Origin: Nitrosococcus watsonii C-113
GTDB taxonomy: Bacteria; Pseudomonadota; Gammaproteobacteria; Nitrosococcales; Nitrosococcaceae
Reading direction: 5' to 3'
Assembly: GCF_000143085.1 (NCBI RefSeq)
Contig: NC_014315.1
Coordinates: 186,001 to 250,000 of the forward strand
DNA: 64,000 nucleotides
The notes under the pieces were generated by a model. That model ran no database searches. It saw nothing but the letters and a program-made list of their open reading frames with translations, and had not been told where the DNA came from. Below are positions 10,425 through 18,187 of this stretch, piece after piece (the stretch's first letter is position 1; every line of letters begins with the position of its first letter). A program made the translations under genes and the position numbers.

Positions 10425-11224
10425 TTCTACTGGTGGATATTGGTAATAGCCGGATTAAGTGGGCCCGGCTAGACGGCGGTAAGCCTGCCGATATGGGGGC
10501 GGTGGCGCGGGGTAAGACGGGTATCAAGCGGGTCTTGTCCAAGGCTTGGAAAGAGTTTGACGATGTTAACCGGATTGTTGTTGCCAACGTCGGTGGGCCA
10601 AAAGTTGCGGAACAACTGGAACAGTGGCTGCAAACTCACTGGCAGATAGCGCCCGAGTTTTTAACCGCCCGTAGTAATGGTTATGGGATACGTAATGCTT
10701 ATTCCAAACCGGAAACTTTGGGGATAGACCGTTGGTTAGGACTGGTTGCAGCACGTCAACGTTATCGGGGCGGTGATCGTAAGAAAGCGGTATGTATCGT
10801 CGATTGTGGCTCGGCGATTACTCTTGATGTACTTGCCGCTGATGGCAAGCATTTAGGGGGGTTGATTATTCCTGGTTTGGCTATGATGCCGAAATTGCTA
10901 ACCGATCATACGGCGGTCATCAACGAAACTACCGAAGAAGCATTGGAATATTCACTGCTTGCCAGTACTACGGGTACGGCAGTTAGTGCTGGTGCGTTGT
11001 ATGGAGCGGTAGCTTTTATCGACCGCGTCAGCCATGATGTGGCAGTCGAAATGAAGGGAGAGCCTAAGCGCGTCATTACCGGCGGAGATGCGCCCCGGGT
11101 ACTACCATTATTGCGAGATAAATACGAACATCTTCCTGATCTCGTTTTACGGGGACTCGCACGGGTAGCCAAGGATACTTCAAAGGTAAGGCGGGAAACG
11201 GGCCTGGATTGCGTAACTCAGTAA
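10421..11224 (+). CDS. coaX: Type III pantothenate kinase
   Basis: Phosphorylates pantothenate, the first step of coenzyme A synthesis; the type III enzyme is not inhibited by CoA. The 267-residue protein shows the ASKHA phosphate loop DIGNSRIKWA near residue 6, GIDRWLGLVAARQ near 106, DCGSAITLDVL near 129, and GGLIIPGLAMM. The start GTG at 10421 overlaps the birA stop (GTGA). The birA-coaX pair is a common arrangement that links two cofactor genes. A tRNA gene follows 66 bases downstream. Confidence 0.95.
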   Translation: MILLVDIGNSRIKWARLDGGKPADMGAVARGKTGIKRVLSKAWKEFDDVNRIVVANVGGPKVAEQLEQWLQTHWQIAPEFLTARSNGYGIRNAYSKPETLGIDRWLGLVAARQRYRGGDRKKAVCIVDCGSAITLDVLAADGKHLGGLIIPGLAMMPKLLTDHTAVINETTEEALEYSLLASTTGTAVSAGALYGAVAFIDRVSHDVAVEMKGEPKRVITGGDAPRVLPLLRDKYEHLPDLVLRGLARVAKDTSKVRRETGLDCVTQ

Positions 11225-11290
11225 GTTTTCTTAAAATAACGGATTAATTTTTCCTTCCCTTAAGCTAGCAATATCTTTGTAATCATCATT

Positions 11291-11362
11291 GCCGGGTTAG
11301 CACAGTGGTAGTGCAGCGGTTTTGTAAACCGAAGGTCGGGGGTTCAAATCCCTCACCCGGCA
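11291..11362 (+). tRNA. tRNA-Thr (anticodon UGU)
   Basis: A 72-base cloverleaf without encoded CCA. The acceptor stem GCCGGGT pairs with ACCCGGC, the D arm is GCAC/GTGC, and the T arm ends GGTTCAAATCC. The anticodon loop TTTGTAA gives TGT, reading ACA/ACG threonine codons. The discriminator A fits tRNA-Thr. The outer pair of the anticodon stem (G27 and A43) is mismatched, which is tolerable. Confidence 0.93.
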
Positions 11363-11410
11363 CCGATATTGCCGTGTTTTCAATCTTCACAATAATTTTT
11401 TCTTCTTGAT

Positions 11411-12481
11411 ATGCGTCTTGTTCGCAACTGGTTTCAGCGTCATTTTGCCGATCCTCAGGTCGTGGGTTTAGCCATTTTGCTCGCCGTCGGTTTTATCACC
11501 GTGGTGCTTATGGGGCGTATGCTGGCACCCGTGCTAGCTAGTTTGGTGATCGCTTACCTTTTAGAGGGAATTATAGGGTATATGGAGCGGTGGCATTGTC
11601 CTCGCTGGTTGGCGGTAACACTGGTATTTATTACCTTTATGGCCGCTCTGTTTTCAGTCATATTCGGCTTGTTGCCTTTACTCTCACAGCAATTAGCCGA
11701 ATTCTTCCAGCAACTACCCATTATGATTGCCCGTGGGCAAGAACTCTTGTTGAGTCTGCCTGAGTATTATCCGAATTTGTTTTCTGATGAACAAGTCTAT
11801 GATTTAATGAATGCACTTCGTTCCGAGCTTGCCCAATGGGGGCAGAAGGTACTTTCCGTGTCTTTAGCCTCGGTAATGGGTCTGATGACACTCGCCGTGT
11901 ATCTCGTTATCATGCCATTGCTGGTGTTTTTCTTCCTCAAGGACAAAGCCCGGCTGATTGGTTGGCTTGAACAATACCTCCCACGGGAGCGGAAATTGGC
12001 CGCTCAAGTTTGGCATGACGTGGATTTTCAGATTGGAAATTATGTCCGAGGGAAATTCCTCGAGATTTTGATTGTATGTGCAGTGACTGCCATCACCTTT
12101 ACTTTCATGGGATTGCAGTTCTCAATGCTGTTAAGCGTTCTAGTGGGACTGTCAGTTATTATCCCCTATATTGGCGCAGTTGCGGCTACCTTGCCGGTAG
12201 CTTTTGTTGCTTATTTCCAATGGGGTTTTAGCATTGATTTCGCTTATTTGCTTGGCGCCTATGGGATTATCCAAGCCTTGGACGGTAACGTTCTGGTACC
12301 CTTGCTGTTTGCTGAAGTAGTGGATTTGCACCCGGTAGCGATTATTGTTGCTATCTTGGTTTTTGGTGGGTTTTGGGGTTTCTGGGGAATCTTCTTTGCT
12401 ATTCCTCTGGCTACCCTCGTGCAAGCGGTGCTTAAGGCTTGGCCCAGTCTTCCTCCTCCAGAAGAGTCCGCTATACTTTAG
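11411..12481 (+). CDS. AI-2E/PerM-family membrane transporter
   Basis: A 356-residue integral membrane protein of the AI-2E transporter (PerM/YhhT, formerly UPF0118) superfamily. Hydrophobic segments lie near residues 18-50, 62-90, 150-178, 210-240, 245-265, 270-300 and 305-340, consistent with about eight helices. The family hallmarks VIIPYIGAVAATLP, GNVLVPLLF and HPVAIIVAILVFGGFWG are present. Members include a quorum-signal exporter and Na+/H+ antiporters, so the substrate cannot be assigned. It begins 48 bases after tRNA-Thr. The 255 bases after it, up to the rhodanese gene, hold no gene I can support. Confidence 0.9.
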   Translation: MRLVRNWFQRHFADPQVVGLAILLAVGFITVVLMGRMLAPVLASLVIAYLLEGIIGYMERWHCPRWLAVTLVFITFMAALFSVIFGLLPLLSQQLAEFFQQLPIMIARGQELLLSLPEYYPNLFSDEQVYDLMNALRSELAQWGQKVLSVSLASVMGLMTLAVYLVIMPLLVFFFLKDKARLIGWLEQYLPRERKLAAQVWHDVDFQIGNYVRGKFLEILIVCAVTAITFTFMGLQFSMLLSVLVGLSVIIPYIGAVAATLPVAFVAYFQWGFSIDFAYLLGAYGIIQALDGNVLVPLLFAEVVDLHPVAIIVAILVFGGFWGFWGIFFAIPLATLVQAVLKAWPSLPPPEESAIL

Positions 12482-12736
12482 CCAGCAGATGCTCTTGGTA
12501 TTTGAGCAGAGGGAAGCGCCCCCAGTGCCAGCGGACTGTGGGAGCCTTGAGCCGCAAGATGGCAACTCAGGACTACTAGCACCTTCTTGGAGCTTCCCAG
12601 CCTTAAAAGGCGTCTTACAGCTGCTTACCCAGCGGGCGTTTTTGGAAAAGATAGTTATAGCGCCATATTTTTTCCGCTGAGATCGTGGCTTTTCTTGCAG
12701 AAAACTTACAATTGAATAGGACGCCTGGAGGTATAA

Positions 12737-13549
12737 ATGACCATATTCTCTCTGCTTTTGCAGCCTGATGAGCTAGCGCGGCGGTTGGATAAGAAAAATT
12801 TGCTGCTCATTGATCTTGGTAATGAAGAATCCTACCTGGCGCACCACGTACCTGGTGCGGTACATCTTGATTACACACATATTGTAGCGGCTCGTCCTCC
12901 GGTGATGGGGCTTTTGCCTGATGAGCATCGTTTAAGCCGGGTGCTATCCCAGTTGGGGTTTACGCCGGCGAGCCATGTCATTGCTTATGACGCAGAGGGG
13001 AATGGTCGTGCTTCTCGTTTTCTCTGGACCTTGGAAGAGTTAGGACATGAGCGTTTCTCGTTGCTTGATGGGGGATTGAAGGCATGGTTAGCTGAAGGAT
13101 ATCCGGTAGAGGAAGGGCGACAAAGTCGGCAGCCTAGCCACTTTCATGGGCACTATCAGGGTAATAAAGCCATCGATAAAGAATATATTTTGGCCCATTT
13201 ATCCGATCCTAAGGTTGTGATTCTAGACGCTCGTTCTCCGGCTGAATATCATGGCGAATATGTCCGCGCCCAACGTGGGGGGCATATTCCAGGCGCGGTG
13301 AATTTTGAGTGGACTCAGGCTATCGACCAGGAGCGTAATTTACGATTTAAACCCATGGAGGAACTGCGTTCCAGCTTGGAAGCTTTGGGGATTACTCCCG
13401 ATAAGGAAATTATCTGCCACTGCCAGACGCATCATCGCTCGGCCCACACCTGTATGGTGCTGAAATATTTAGGGTATCCCAAAATTAAGGGTTACCCGGG
13501 TTCTTGGTCGGAGTGGGGGAACGATCCAGATACGCCTATTGAAGTGTAA
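12737..13549 (+). CDS. Sulfurtransferase, two-domain rhodanese
   Basis: A 270-residue protein with two rhodanese domains (about 1-130 and 145-268). The N-terminal domain has lost the catalytic cysteine (YDAEGNGRASRF). The C-terminal loop is CHCQTHHRSAHT, with the catalytic cysteine followed by QTHHRS, unlike the CGSGVTA loop of 3-mercaptopyruvate sulfurtransferase. It therefore fits a thiosulfate-type sulfurtransferase with an unusual loop. The donor is not certain. AGGAGGTAT-like spacing (GGAGG at about 12727) precedes the ATG. cpdA starts eight bases after its stop. Confidence 0.9.
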   Translation: MTIFSLLLQPDELARRLDKKNLLLIDLGNEESYLAHHVPGAVHLDYTHIVAARPPVMGLLPDEHRLSRVLSQLGFTPASHVIAYDAEGNGRASRFLWTLEELGHERFSLLDGGLKAWLAEGYPVEEGRQSRQPSHFHGHYQGNKAIDKEYILAHLSDPKVVILDARSPAEYHGEYVRAQRGGHIPGAVNFEWTQAIDQERNLRFKPMEELRSSLEALGITPDKEIICHCQTHHRSAHTCMVLKYLGYPKIKGYPGSWSEWGNDPDTPIEV

Positions 13550-13556
13550 AAAAACG

Positions 13557-14363
13557 ATGACAGCGCTGCCTCATCTGAAAATCGCGAATGATCGCAGCGA
13601 ATCTATCCATGTGCTGCAGCTAACGGATTCCCATTTGCTGGCGGATTCGGAGGCTTTTTTATGGAACGACTTAAATACCCGTAGGTCATTGGTAGCAGTC
13701 CTTAACCATATTCAGCAACAAGATCTTCTGGGAGATCTGATGGTGATAAGTGGCGATATTGCCGAAAAGGCTGAACCGGAAGCGTATCATTGGTTGCTGG
13801 AGTGTTGCCAAGCATTAGGGCTGCCGGTTTACTGCCTTCCCGGGAATCATGACGATCCAGTGCTTATGGATGAGATTCTGAACGAGATGAATGTTAGCAC
13901 CGAGCCTTTAGTTGCGCGCAAGAACTGGCAGCTTATTTTTCTTAATTCCGTTGTTCCTCGGCGAAGTTATGGACATTTAAGCAAAGGACAATTGGACTTT
14001 CTTGACTGTAGCTTAGCCGATAGACTCGATTTGCATACGTTCGTTTTCCTTCATCATCCTCCCGTAGCCCTAGGAAGTCCTTGGATGGATGCCATGGGAT
14101 TGGATAATGCGGCGGATTTTTTTGCAATATTGGATATGTATCCCCAGGTGCGGGGTATTGCCTGGGGTCATGCCCATCAGGAATTCCATACCGAGCGTCG
14201 AGGAGTTCAATTATTAGGTAGCCCTTCTACCTGCGCCCAATTTGCTCCTGGCAGTGAGCATTTTCAACTGGACCAGCGAGGACCGGGCTATCGCTGGCTG
14301 ATATTATTGCCCGATGGTCAAATCGAAACTCGGGTTTATTATGTGGATTATCCTGCTCGATAG
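13557..14363 (+). CDS. cpdA: 3',5'-cyclic-AMP phosphodiesterase, calcineurin-like
   Basis: A 268-residue metallophosphoesterase. Metal-binding blocks appear in order: QLTDSHL near residue 24, SGDIAE near 70, GNHDD near 98, HHPP near 160 and GHAHQEFH near 205. This matches the CpdA group that hydrolyses cAMP and so tunes CRP-controlled genes. ATG 13557 follows the rhodanese stop by only eight bases; a TTG at 13539 inside the upstream gene would add six residues. Other class III phosphodiesterase substrates are possible. Confidence 0.88.
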   Translation: MTALPHLKIANDRSESIHVLQLTDSHLLADSEAFLWNDLNTRRSLVAVLNHIQQQDLLGDLMVISGDIAEKAEPEAYHWLLECCQALGLPVYCLPGNHDDPVLMDEILNEMNVSTEPLVARKNWQLIFLNSVVPRRSYGHLSKGQLDFLDCSLADRLDLHTFVFLHHPPVALGSPWMDAMGLDNAADFFAILDMYPQVRGIAWGHAHQEFHTERRGVQLLGSPSTCAQFAPGSEHFQLDQRGPGYRWLILLPDGQIETRVYYVDYPAR

Positions 14364-14443
14364 AGGGCGGTTGCCGCAGTTTGAACTTTCCTGGGTTCGT
14401 GGGAGCAGAGCCCAAAGCAAGTGGAAAAATAATTTGCTGAAGG

Positions 14444-14866
14444 ATGTCTAAGCCAACCTTTTTTGTAGTTGCCGTAGCTGTGTTTCTGTTTCACGGTAAC
14501 CGCTTTCTTGCCTTGCGCCGCAGTACTTCCAAGGCGGTAGCGCCAGGGGCATGGGAGGTGGTTTCAGGTAAAGTCGAGCAGGGCGAATTACCCTATGAGG
14601 CTGCCCGGCGGGAAACCTATGAGAAAACAGGGATAACGGTTGCTTTGGATGAACGACCTGTCACCGCCTATCAGGCTGATTATGGCATGGCACCTATGAT
14701 AGTGCTGGTCTATCGTGGAAAAAGGCTAACAGGGGAGGCTCGTCTTTCCAGCGAGCACGAAGCCATGGCTTGGATCACCGAGGATGAATTTGCTCAATTG
14801 TGCCGCTATAGGGAACTCGTGGAGGCGGCTCGGCAGGCCGCTAAATTGCCCTGGTGTGAAGGTTAG
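14444..14866 (+). CDS. Nudix hydrolase
   Basis: A 140-residue Nudix-fold protein. The Nudix box runs from GKVEQGELPYEAARRE to ETYEKTGITV near residues 44-66, with one of the usual glutamates replaced by lysine (ETYEKTG where the pattern expects EExxEETG). Such enzymes cleave nucleoside diphosphates linked to another group. The substrate is unknown. The residue change may affect metal binding, although related Nudix proteins tolerate it. It is the last gene before the tRNA-Arg at which the apparent island begins. Confidence 0.82.
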   Translation: MSKPTFFVVAVAVFLFHGNRFLALRRSTSKAVAPGAWEVVSGKVEQGELPYEAARRETYEKTGITVALDERPVTAYQADYGMAPMIVLVYRGKRLTGEARLSSEHEAMAWITEDEFAQLCRYRELVEAARQAAKLPWCEG

Positions 14867-15037
14867 TAGGGAATTTATCTTTCAGGAATATGCGCTATTC
14901 CTCGGGGAGGACGTGCGCCTGATCCATCGTTATTCGCTGGGAAGACATATATAAACGCCGACTGGGAATTGTCCCCGCGTGAGGATGCTTATTGAAATTT
15001 TTTTTAAATTCCGCATAATAGGTGTTTCTGCTTTTGT

Positions 15038-15114
15038 GCGCCCGTAGCTCAGTTGGATAGAGTACCTGGCTACGAACTAGGGGGTCGGGAGTTCGAATCT
15101 CTCCGGGCGCGCCA
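15038..15114 (+). tRNA. tRNA-Arg (anticodon ACG)
   Basis: A 77-base cloverleaf with CCA encoded. GCGCCCG pairs with CGGGCGC, the D arm includes AGTTGGAT, and the anticodon stem CCTGG/CTAGG holds the loop CTACGAA, giving ACG (inosine at the wobble position). The T loop is GTTCGAATC and the discriminator is G. Decayed ORFs, a type I restriction system and an integrase remnant follow it, so it is a plausible integration site for an island. Confidence 0.95.
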
Positions 15115-15146
15115 GATAAATCAAATAGTTAATAACGGTCCCCTTA

Positions 15147-15356
15147 TCAAACCATTATCTTTTTTAGCAAAAATAAAAAATTACCCCCATTCTCCAAATC
15201 GCTTGGTGCCAGAAGCAAGCCGTCTTGGCTGATCTTTCGAATCCTGCTATCTGGCAATTTTTTAAACGGATTTAACCGTTCTGCCACCTCTGTAAGTAAA
15301 ACCTGCGCGAAAACATCATGCTGAGCGGTCAGTTGCTCGAAAGTACTCCAGTGCAT
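15147..15356 (-). CDS. Unrecognised small protein or gene remnant
   Basis: A 69-residue open frame beginning MHWSTFEQLTAQHDV. The N-terminal ~35 residues look like a helical protein segment (KGMHWSTFEQL, then VLLTEVAERL), while the C-terminal end FLFLLKKIMV looks degenerate. The frame is open upstream of the ATG for about eight codons with protein-like residues, suggesting the end of a longer ancestral gene. I do not recognise it. It lies in the decayed stretch between tRNA-Arg and hsdM. Confidence 0.3.
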   Translation of the reverse strand: MHWSTFEQLTAQHDVFAQVLLTEVAERLNPFKKLPDSRIRKISQDGLLLAPSDLENGGNFLFLLKKIMV

Positions 15357-15375
15357 CCCTTTGGACTTCCACCCT

Positions 15376-15667
15376 CTACCTTAGGATACCTGGCTTCCAG
15401 CGTAGTTTTTCCCTGATTTTGTTTGCCCGCCGTGTTGAAAGCCGTTGGTGCGCCTGCCGATGATGATTAAGCGGCAAGGCCGCCCTCATCGGGCCCCATG
15501 AACACCCAGGCAGCCATCTCTTCGCGAGTGGCATCAAGCCTGTCCTTAAGCAGCGCCAAGGCTTTGGGATAGGCAATGAATTTTGCTTTTGTATCGCCGC
15601 TGCGCCCGTGCTTCTGCTGTTTTTGTGGGCAGTTTTTGCTTTGCTCAGCTGAAGGATCGAAGGTCAT
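15376..15667 (-). pseudogene. Broken ORF, N-terminal part intact, early stop
   Basis: From ATG 15667 an open frame encodes a protein-like stretch of about 66 residues with the segment AYPKALALLKDRLDATREEM and then AAWVFMGPDEGGLAA, which stops at a TAA near 15467. Beyond the stop, the other frames continue without one obvious partner. This looks like a shortened accessory gene with its C-terminal half lost. An AGGAG site (GAGGAGCAT) precedes the ATG, so the short form could still be made. I cannot name the family. Confidence 0.35.
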
Positions 15668-16018
15668 AACATGCTCCTCTATTTAAACCCGGTCGTTTCT
15701 ATCCGAGGACATCCAAGGTAAACTATCTAAGTTGATAACAAGTAAAGGCTTTTATGGTTACGGTTATCCAACTGAGGTCATGAGGGCGCACTTTGCGTCC
15801 CTTATGAAAGCAGGGAGAAAAAGGGATAGCTGGGCCACTCCCAACCTTGGAAGTAATCCGCAAGCGGGAAGTTGGGCATTTGCTGGAGGGAGCGTCCGTA
15901 TGGTTGCTGTGGCAAGTGCTGTTTCATAGCCCATAAGGCGGAGGGATTAATCCGAAGCTATGACACGACAAATGATCTCTAAGCAGCGCAGACCCAAATA
16001 GGCATAGATAGGGAGTTT
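15668..16018. other. Intergenic stretch before hsdM, no firm gene
   Basis: About 350 bases. One plus-strand frame (ending near 15929) and another with PTLEVIRKREVGHLLEGA around 15840-15935 both look vaguely protein-like, but neither has a convincing start and ribosome site. They may be fragments of a decayed gene. The leader of hsdM (GATAGGGAG at about 16007-16015) lies at the right end. Confidence 0.4.
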
Positions 16019-18187
16019 ATGAACCACGCCATTCACAACAGCATTGTCAATTTTATTTGGGGCATCGCCGACGACGTGTTGCGTGATGTTTATGTGCGCG
16101 GCAAGTACCGTGACGTTATCCTGCCGATGACGGTCATCCGCCGTCTCGATGCGCTGCTGGAGCCGACCAAGGAAAAAGTGCTCGTCATGAAGGCGCAGCT
16201 AGACGAGGCTGGGATCGCCAACCAGCATGCCGCGCTCTGCCAAGCTGCTGGCGAGGCTTTCTACAACGTTTCGCCCTTCACCCTGCGCGACCTGAAATCC
16301 CGCGCCAAGCTCCAGCAGCTCAGGGCTGATTTCGAAGCCTATCTGGACGGCTTTTCCCCCAACGTTCAGGAGATCCTCGACAAATTCAAATTCCGCAACC
16401 AGATCCCCACGCTCATCGAGGCGGATATCCTGGGCCATCTCATTGATAAATTTCTGGACACCCGCATCAATCTCAGCCCCAGGCCGGTGCAAGATATGGA
16501 CGGCAACGAGCGGCTCCCAGCCCTCGACAACCATGCCATGGGCACCATCTTCGAGGAGTTGATCCGCCGCTTCAACGAAGAGAATAACGAAGAGGCCGGT
16601 GAGCACTTCACGCCCCGGGATGTGGTCAGGCTCATGGCCGACCTCATTTTTCTGCCAATCGCCGATGAGATCGAATCCGGTACCTACCTTGTCTATGATG
16701 GGGCCTGCGGCACCGGCGGCATGCTCACTGTGGCGGAGGAACGCCTGGCGGAGCTGGCCGCAAGCCACGGCAAGGAGGTCTCCATCCATCTCTTCGGCCA
16801 GGAGGTGCAGCCGGAGACCTATGCGATTGCCAAGGCCGATCTGCTGCTCAAAGGTGAAGGGGGCGGAGCCGAAAATATCAAGTACGGCTCCACACTCTCC
16901 AGCAGCGACCCATTCCTATCGCAGGAATTCGATTTCATGCTCTCCAATCCGCCCTATGGCAAGAGCTGGAAGTCCGATGTGGATCGCCTGGGCGGCAAGG
17001 ACGACATCAAGGACCTGCGCTTTGTCACCCACCATGGTGGCGACCCGGCATACAAGATGATCACCCGCTCCAGCGATGGGCAGCTCATGTTTCTGGTCAA
17101 CAATCTCGCCAAGATGAAGCCCACCACCCGCCTTGGCAGCCGCATCGCCGAGGTCCACAACGGCTCGTCGCTTTTTACCGGCGACGCCGGTCAGGGTGAG
17201 AGCAACATCCGCCGCTGGATCATCGAAAACGATTGGCTGGAGGCCATCATCGCCCTGCCGGAGAACATGTTCTACAACACCGGCATCGCCACCTACATCT
17301 GGGTGCTGACCAACCGCAAGCGCGAGAAGCGGCGGGGCAAGGTGCAGCTCATCGACGCCAGCGAATGGTTCGTGCCGCTGCGCCGCAACCTTGGCAAAAA
17401 GAATCGAGAACTCACCGAGGAGCACATCCGCGCCATCTGCGATCTGGTGGTGACTCCGGTCGAGACCGAGCAATCCAAGATCTTCCCCAACGAAGCCTTT
17501 GGCTATTGGAAGGTGACGGTGGATCGCCCGCTGCGTCTTGCTGTTGACCTGAGCCCAGCCCGGCTGGAACGGTTCGAGCGGACCTGCGCCAAGTCCAAGG
17601 AAGAACCGCTGGCCAACCTGGCCCGCCGCGTGGCCGGAGTCCTGGGTGCTGGCCCGCACCTTGATTTCAACGCCTTCATGGATGCCTGCGGCGCTGACGC
17701 CAAGGCGCATGGAATCAAGCTCACCGCCAAGCGCAAGAAGCTGCTGCAAAGCGAGCTGTGCGACACTCGCGAGGATGCCGCGCCGGTGCTCAAGAAGGTT
17801 CATAGGCCGGATAAGGCGACGCCCGATCCCATCCACGGCCTGTTCAAGATAGAACTCCCCTCTCCTAGAGGGAGAGGGGCCGGGGGTGAGGGGAAAATCC
17901 ACGTGGTGGAATTCGAGCCGGATACCGCCCTACGGGACAGCGAGCAGGTGCCGCTCCTGGAAGAAGGCGGTATCGAGGCGTTCTTCCGGCGCGAGGTGCT
18001 GCCTTATACCCCGGACGCCTGGATCGACCCCGCTAAAATCCAGATCGGCTACGAAATTTCCTTTACCCACCATTTCTATAAACCCGCGCCCATGCGCACC
18101 CTGGAGGCGATCAAGGCCGACATCTACGCCCTGGAGCAGGAGACTGAGGGATTGTTGGAGCAGATTGTCGGGGAGGCTGAACGATGA
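16019..18187 (+). CDS. hsdM: Type I restriction-modification system methyltransferase subunit
   Basis: N6-adenine methyltransferase subunit, 722 residues. An N-terminal helical HsdM domain (about 8-150) precedes the catalytic domain with the SAM-binding motif DGACGTGGM (227-235) and the catalytic NPPY (310-313); the segment HFTPRDVVRLM is also typical. At 17855-17893 a G/C-rich palindrome is inserted in frame and adds about 13 residues (LPSPRGRGAGGEG) before KIHVVEFEPD. G+C is clearly higher than in housekeeping genes of the window. It overlaps hsdS by four bases (ATGA). Confidence 0.96.
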   Translation: MNHAIHNSIVNFIWGIADDVLRDVYVRGKYRDVILPMTVIRRLDALLEPTKEKVLVMKAQLDEAGIANQHAALCQAAGEAFYNVSPFTLRDLKSRAKLQQLRADFEAYLDGFSPNVQEILDKFKFRNQIPTLIEADILGHLIDKFLDTRINLSPRPVQDMDGNERLPALDNHAMGTIFEELIRRFNEENNEEAGEHFTPRDVVRLMADLIFLPIADEIESGTYLVYDGACGTGGMLTVAEERLAELAASHGKEVSIHLFGQEVQPETYAIAKADLLLKGEGGGAENIKYGSTLSSSDPFLSQEFDFMLSNPPYGKSWKSDVDRLGGKDDIKDLRFVTHHGGDPAYKMITRSSDGQLMFLVNNLAKMKPTTRLGSRIAEVHNGSSLFTGDAGQGESNIRRWIIENDWLEAIIALPENMFYNTGIATYIWVLTNRKREKRRGKVQLIDASEWFVPLRRNLGKKNRELTEEHIRAICDLVVTPVETEQSKIFPNEAFGYWKVTVDRPLRLAVDLSPARLERFERTCAKSKEEPLANLARRVAGVLGAGPHLDFNAFMDACGADAKAHGIKLTAKRKKLLQSELCDTREDAAPVLKKVHRPDKATPDPIHGLFKIELPSPRGRGAGGEGKIHVVEFEPDTALRDSEQVPLLEEGGIEAFFRREVLPYTPDAWIDPAKIQIGYEISFTHHFYKPAPMRTLEAIKADIYALEQETEGLLEQIVGEAER
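17855..17893 (+). repeat. REP-like palindromic element inserted in hsdM
   Basis: CCCCTCTCC at 17857-17865 pairs with GGAGAGGGG at 17871-17879 around a 5-base loop, followed by CCGGGGGTGAGGGG. This composition matches the C/G-rich dispersed palindromes found between genes in many proteobacteria. Here it sits inside a coding frame, keeps it open and adds Pro/Gly/Arg-rich residues. Only one copy was seen in the window. Confidence 0.6.

Noticed and set aside
12345-12680. Plus-strand open frame crossing the end of the PerM gene
   Set aside because: Overlaps a solid coding region, lacks a ribosome site and has no recognisable domain.
15376-15576. Alternative minus-strand frame overlapping the broken ORF
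   Set aside because: It reads the same bases as the better frame in another phase and ends in low-complexity Arg-rich residues.
16916-17902. Long minus-strand frame within hsdM
   Set aside because: Shadow of a G+C-rich gene; it has no ribosome site and is antisense to conserved methyltransferase motifs.
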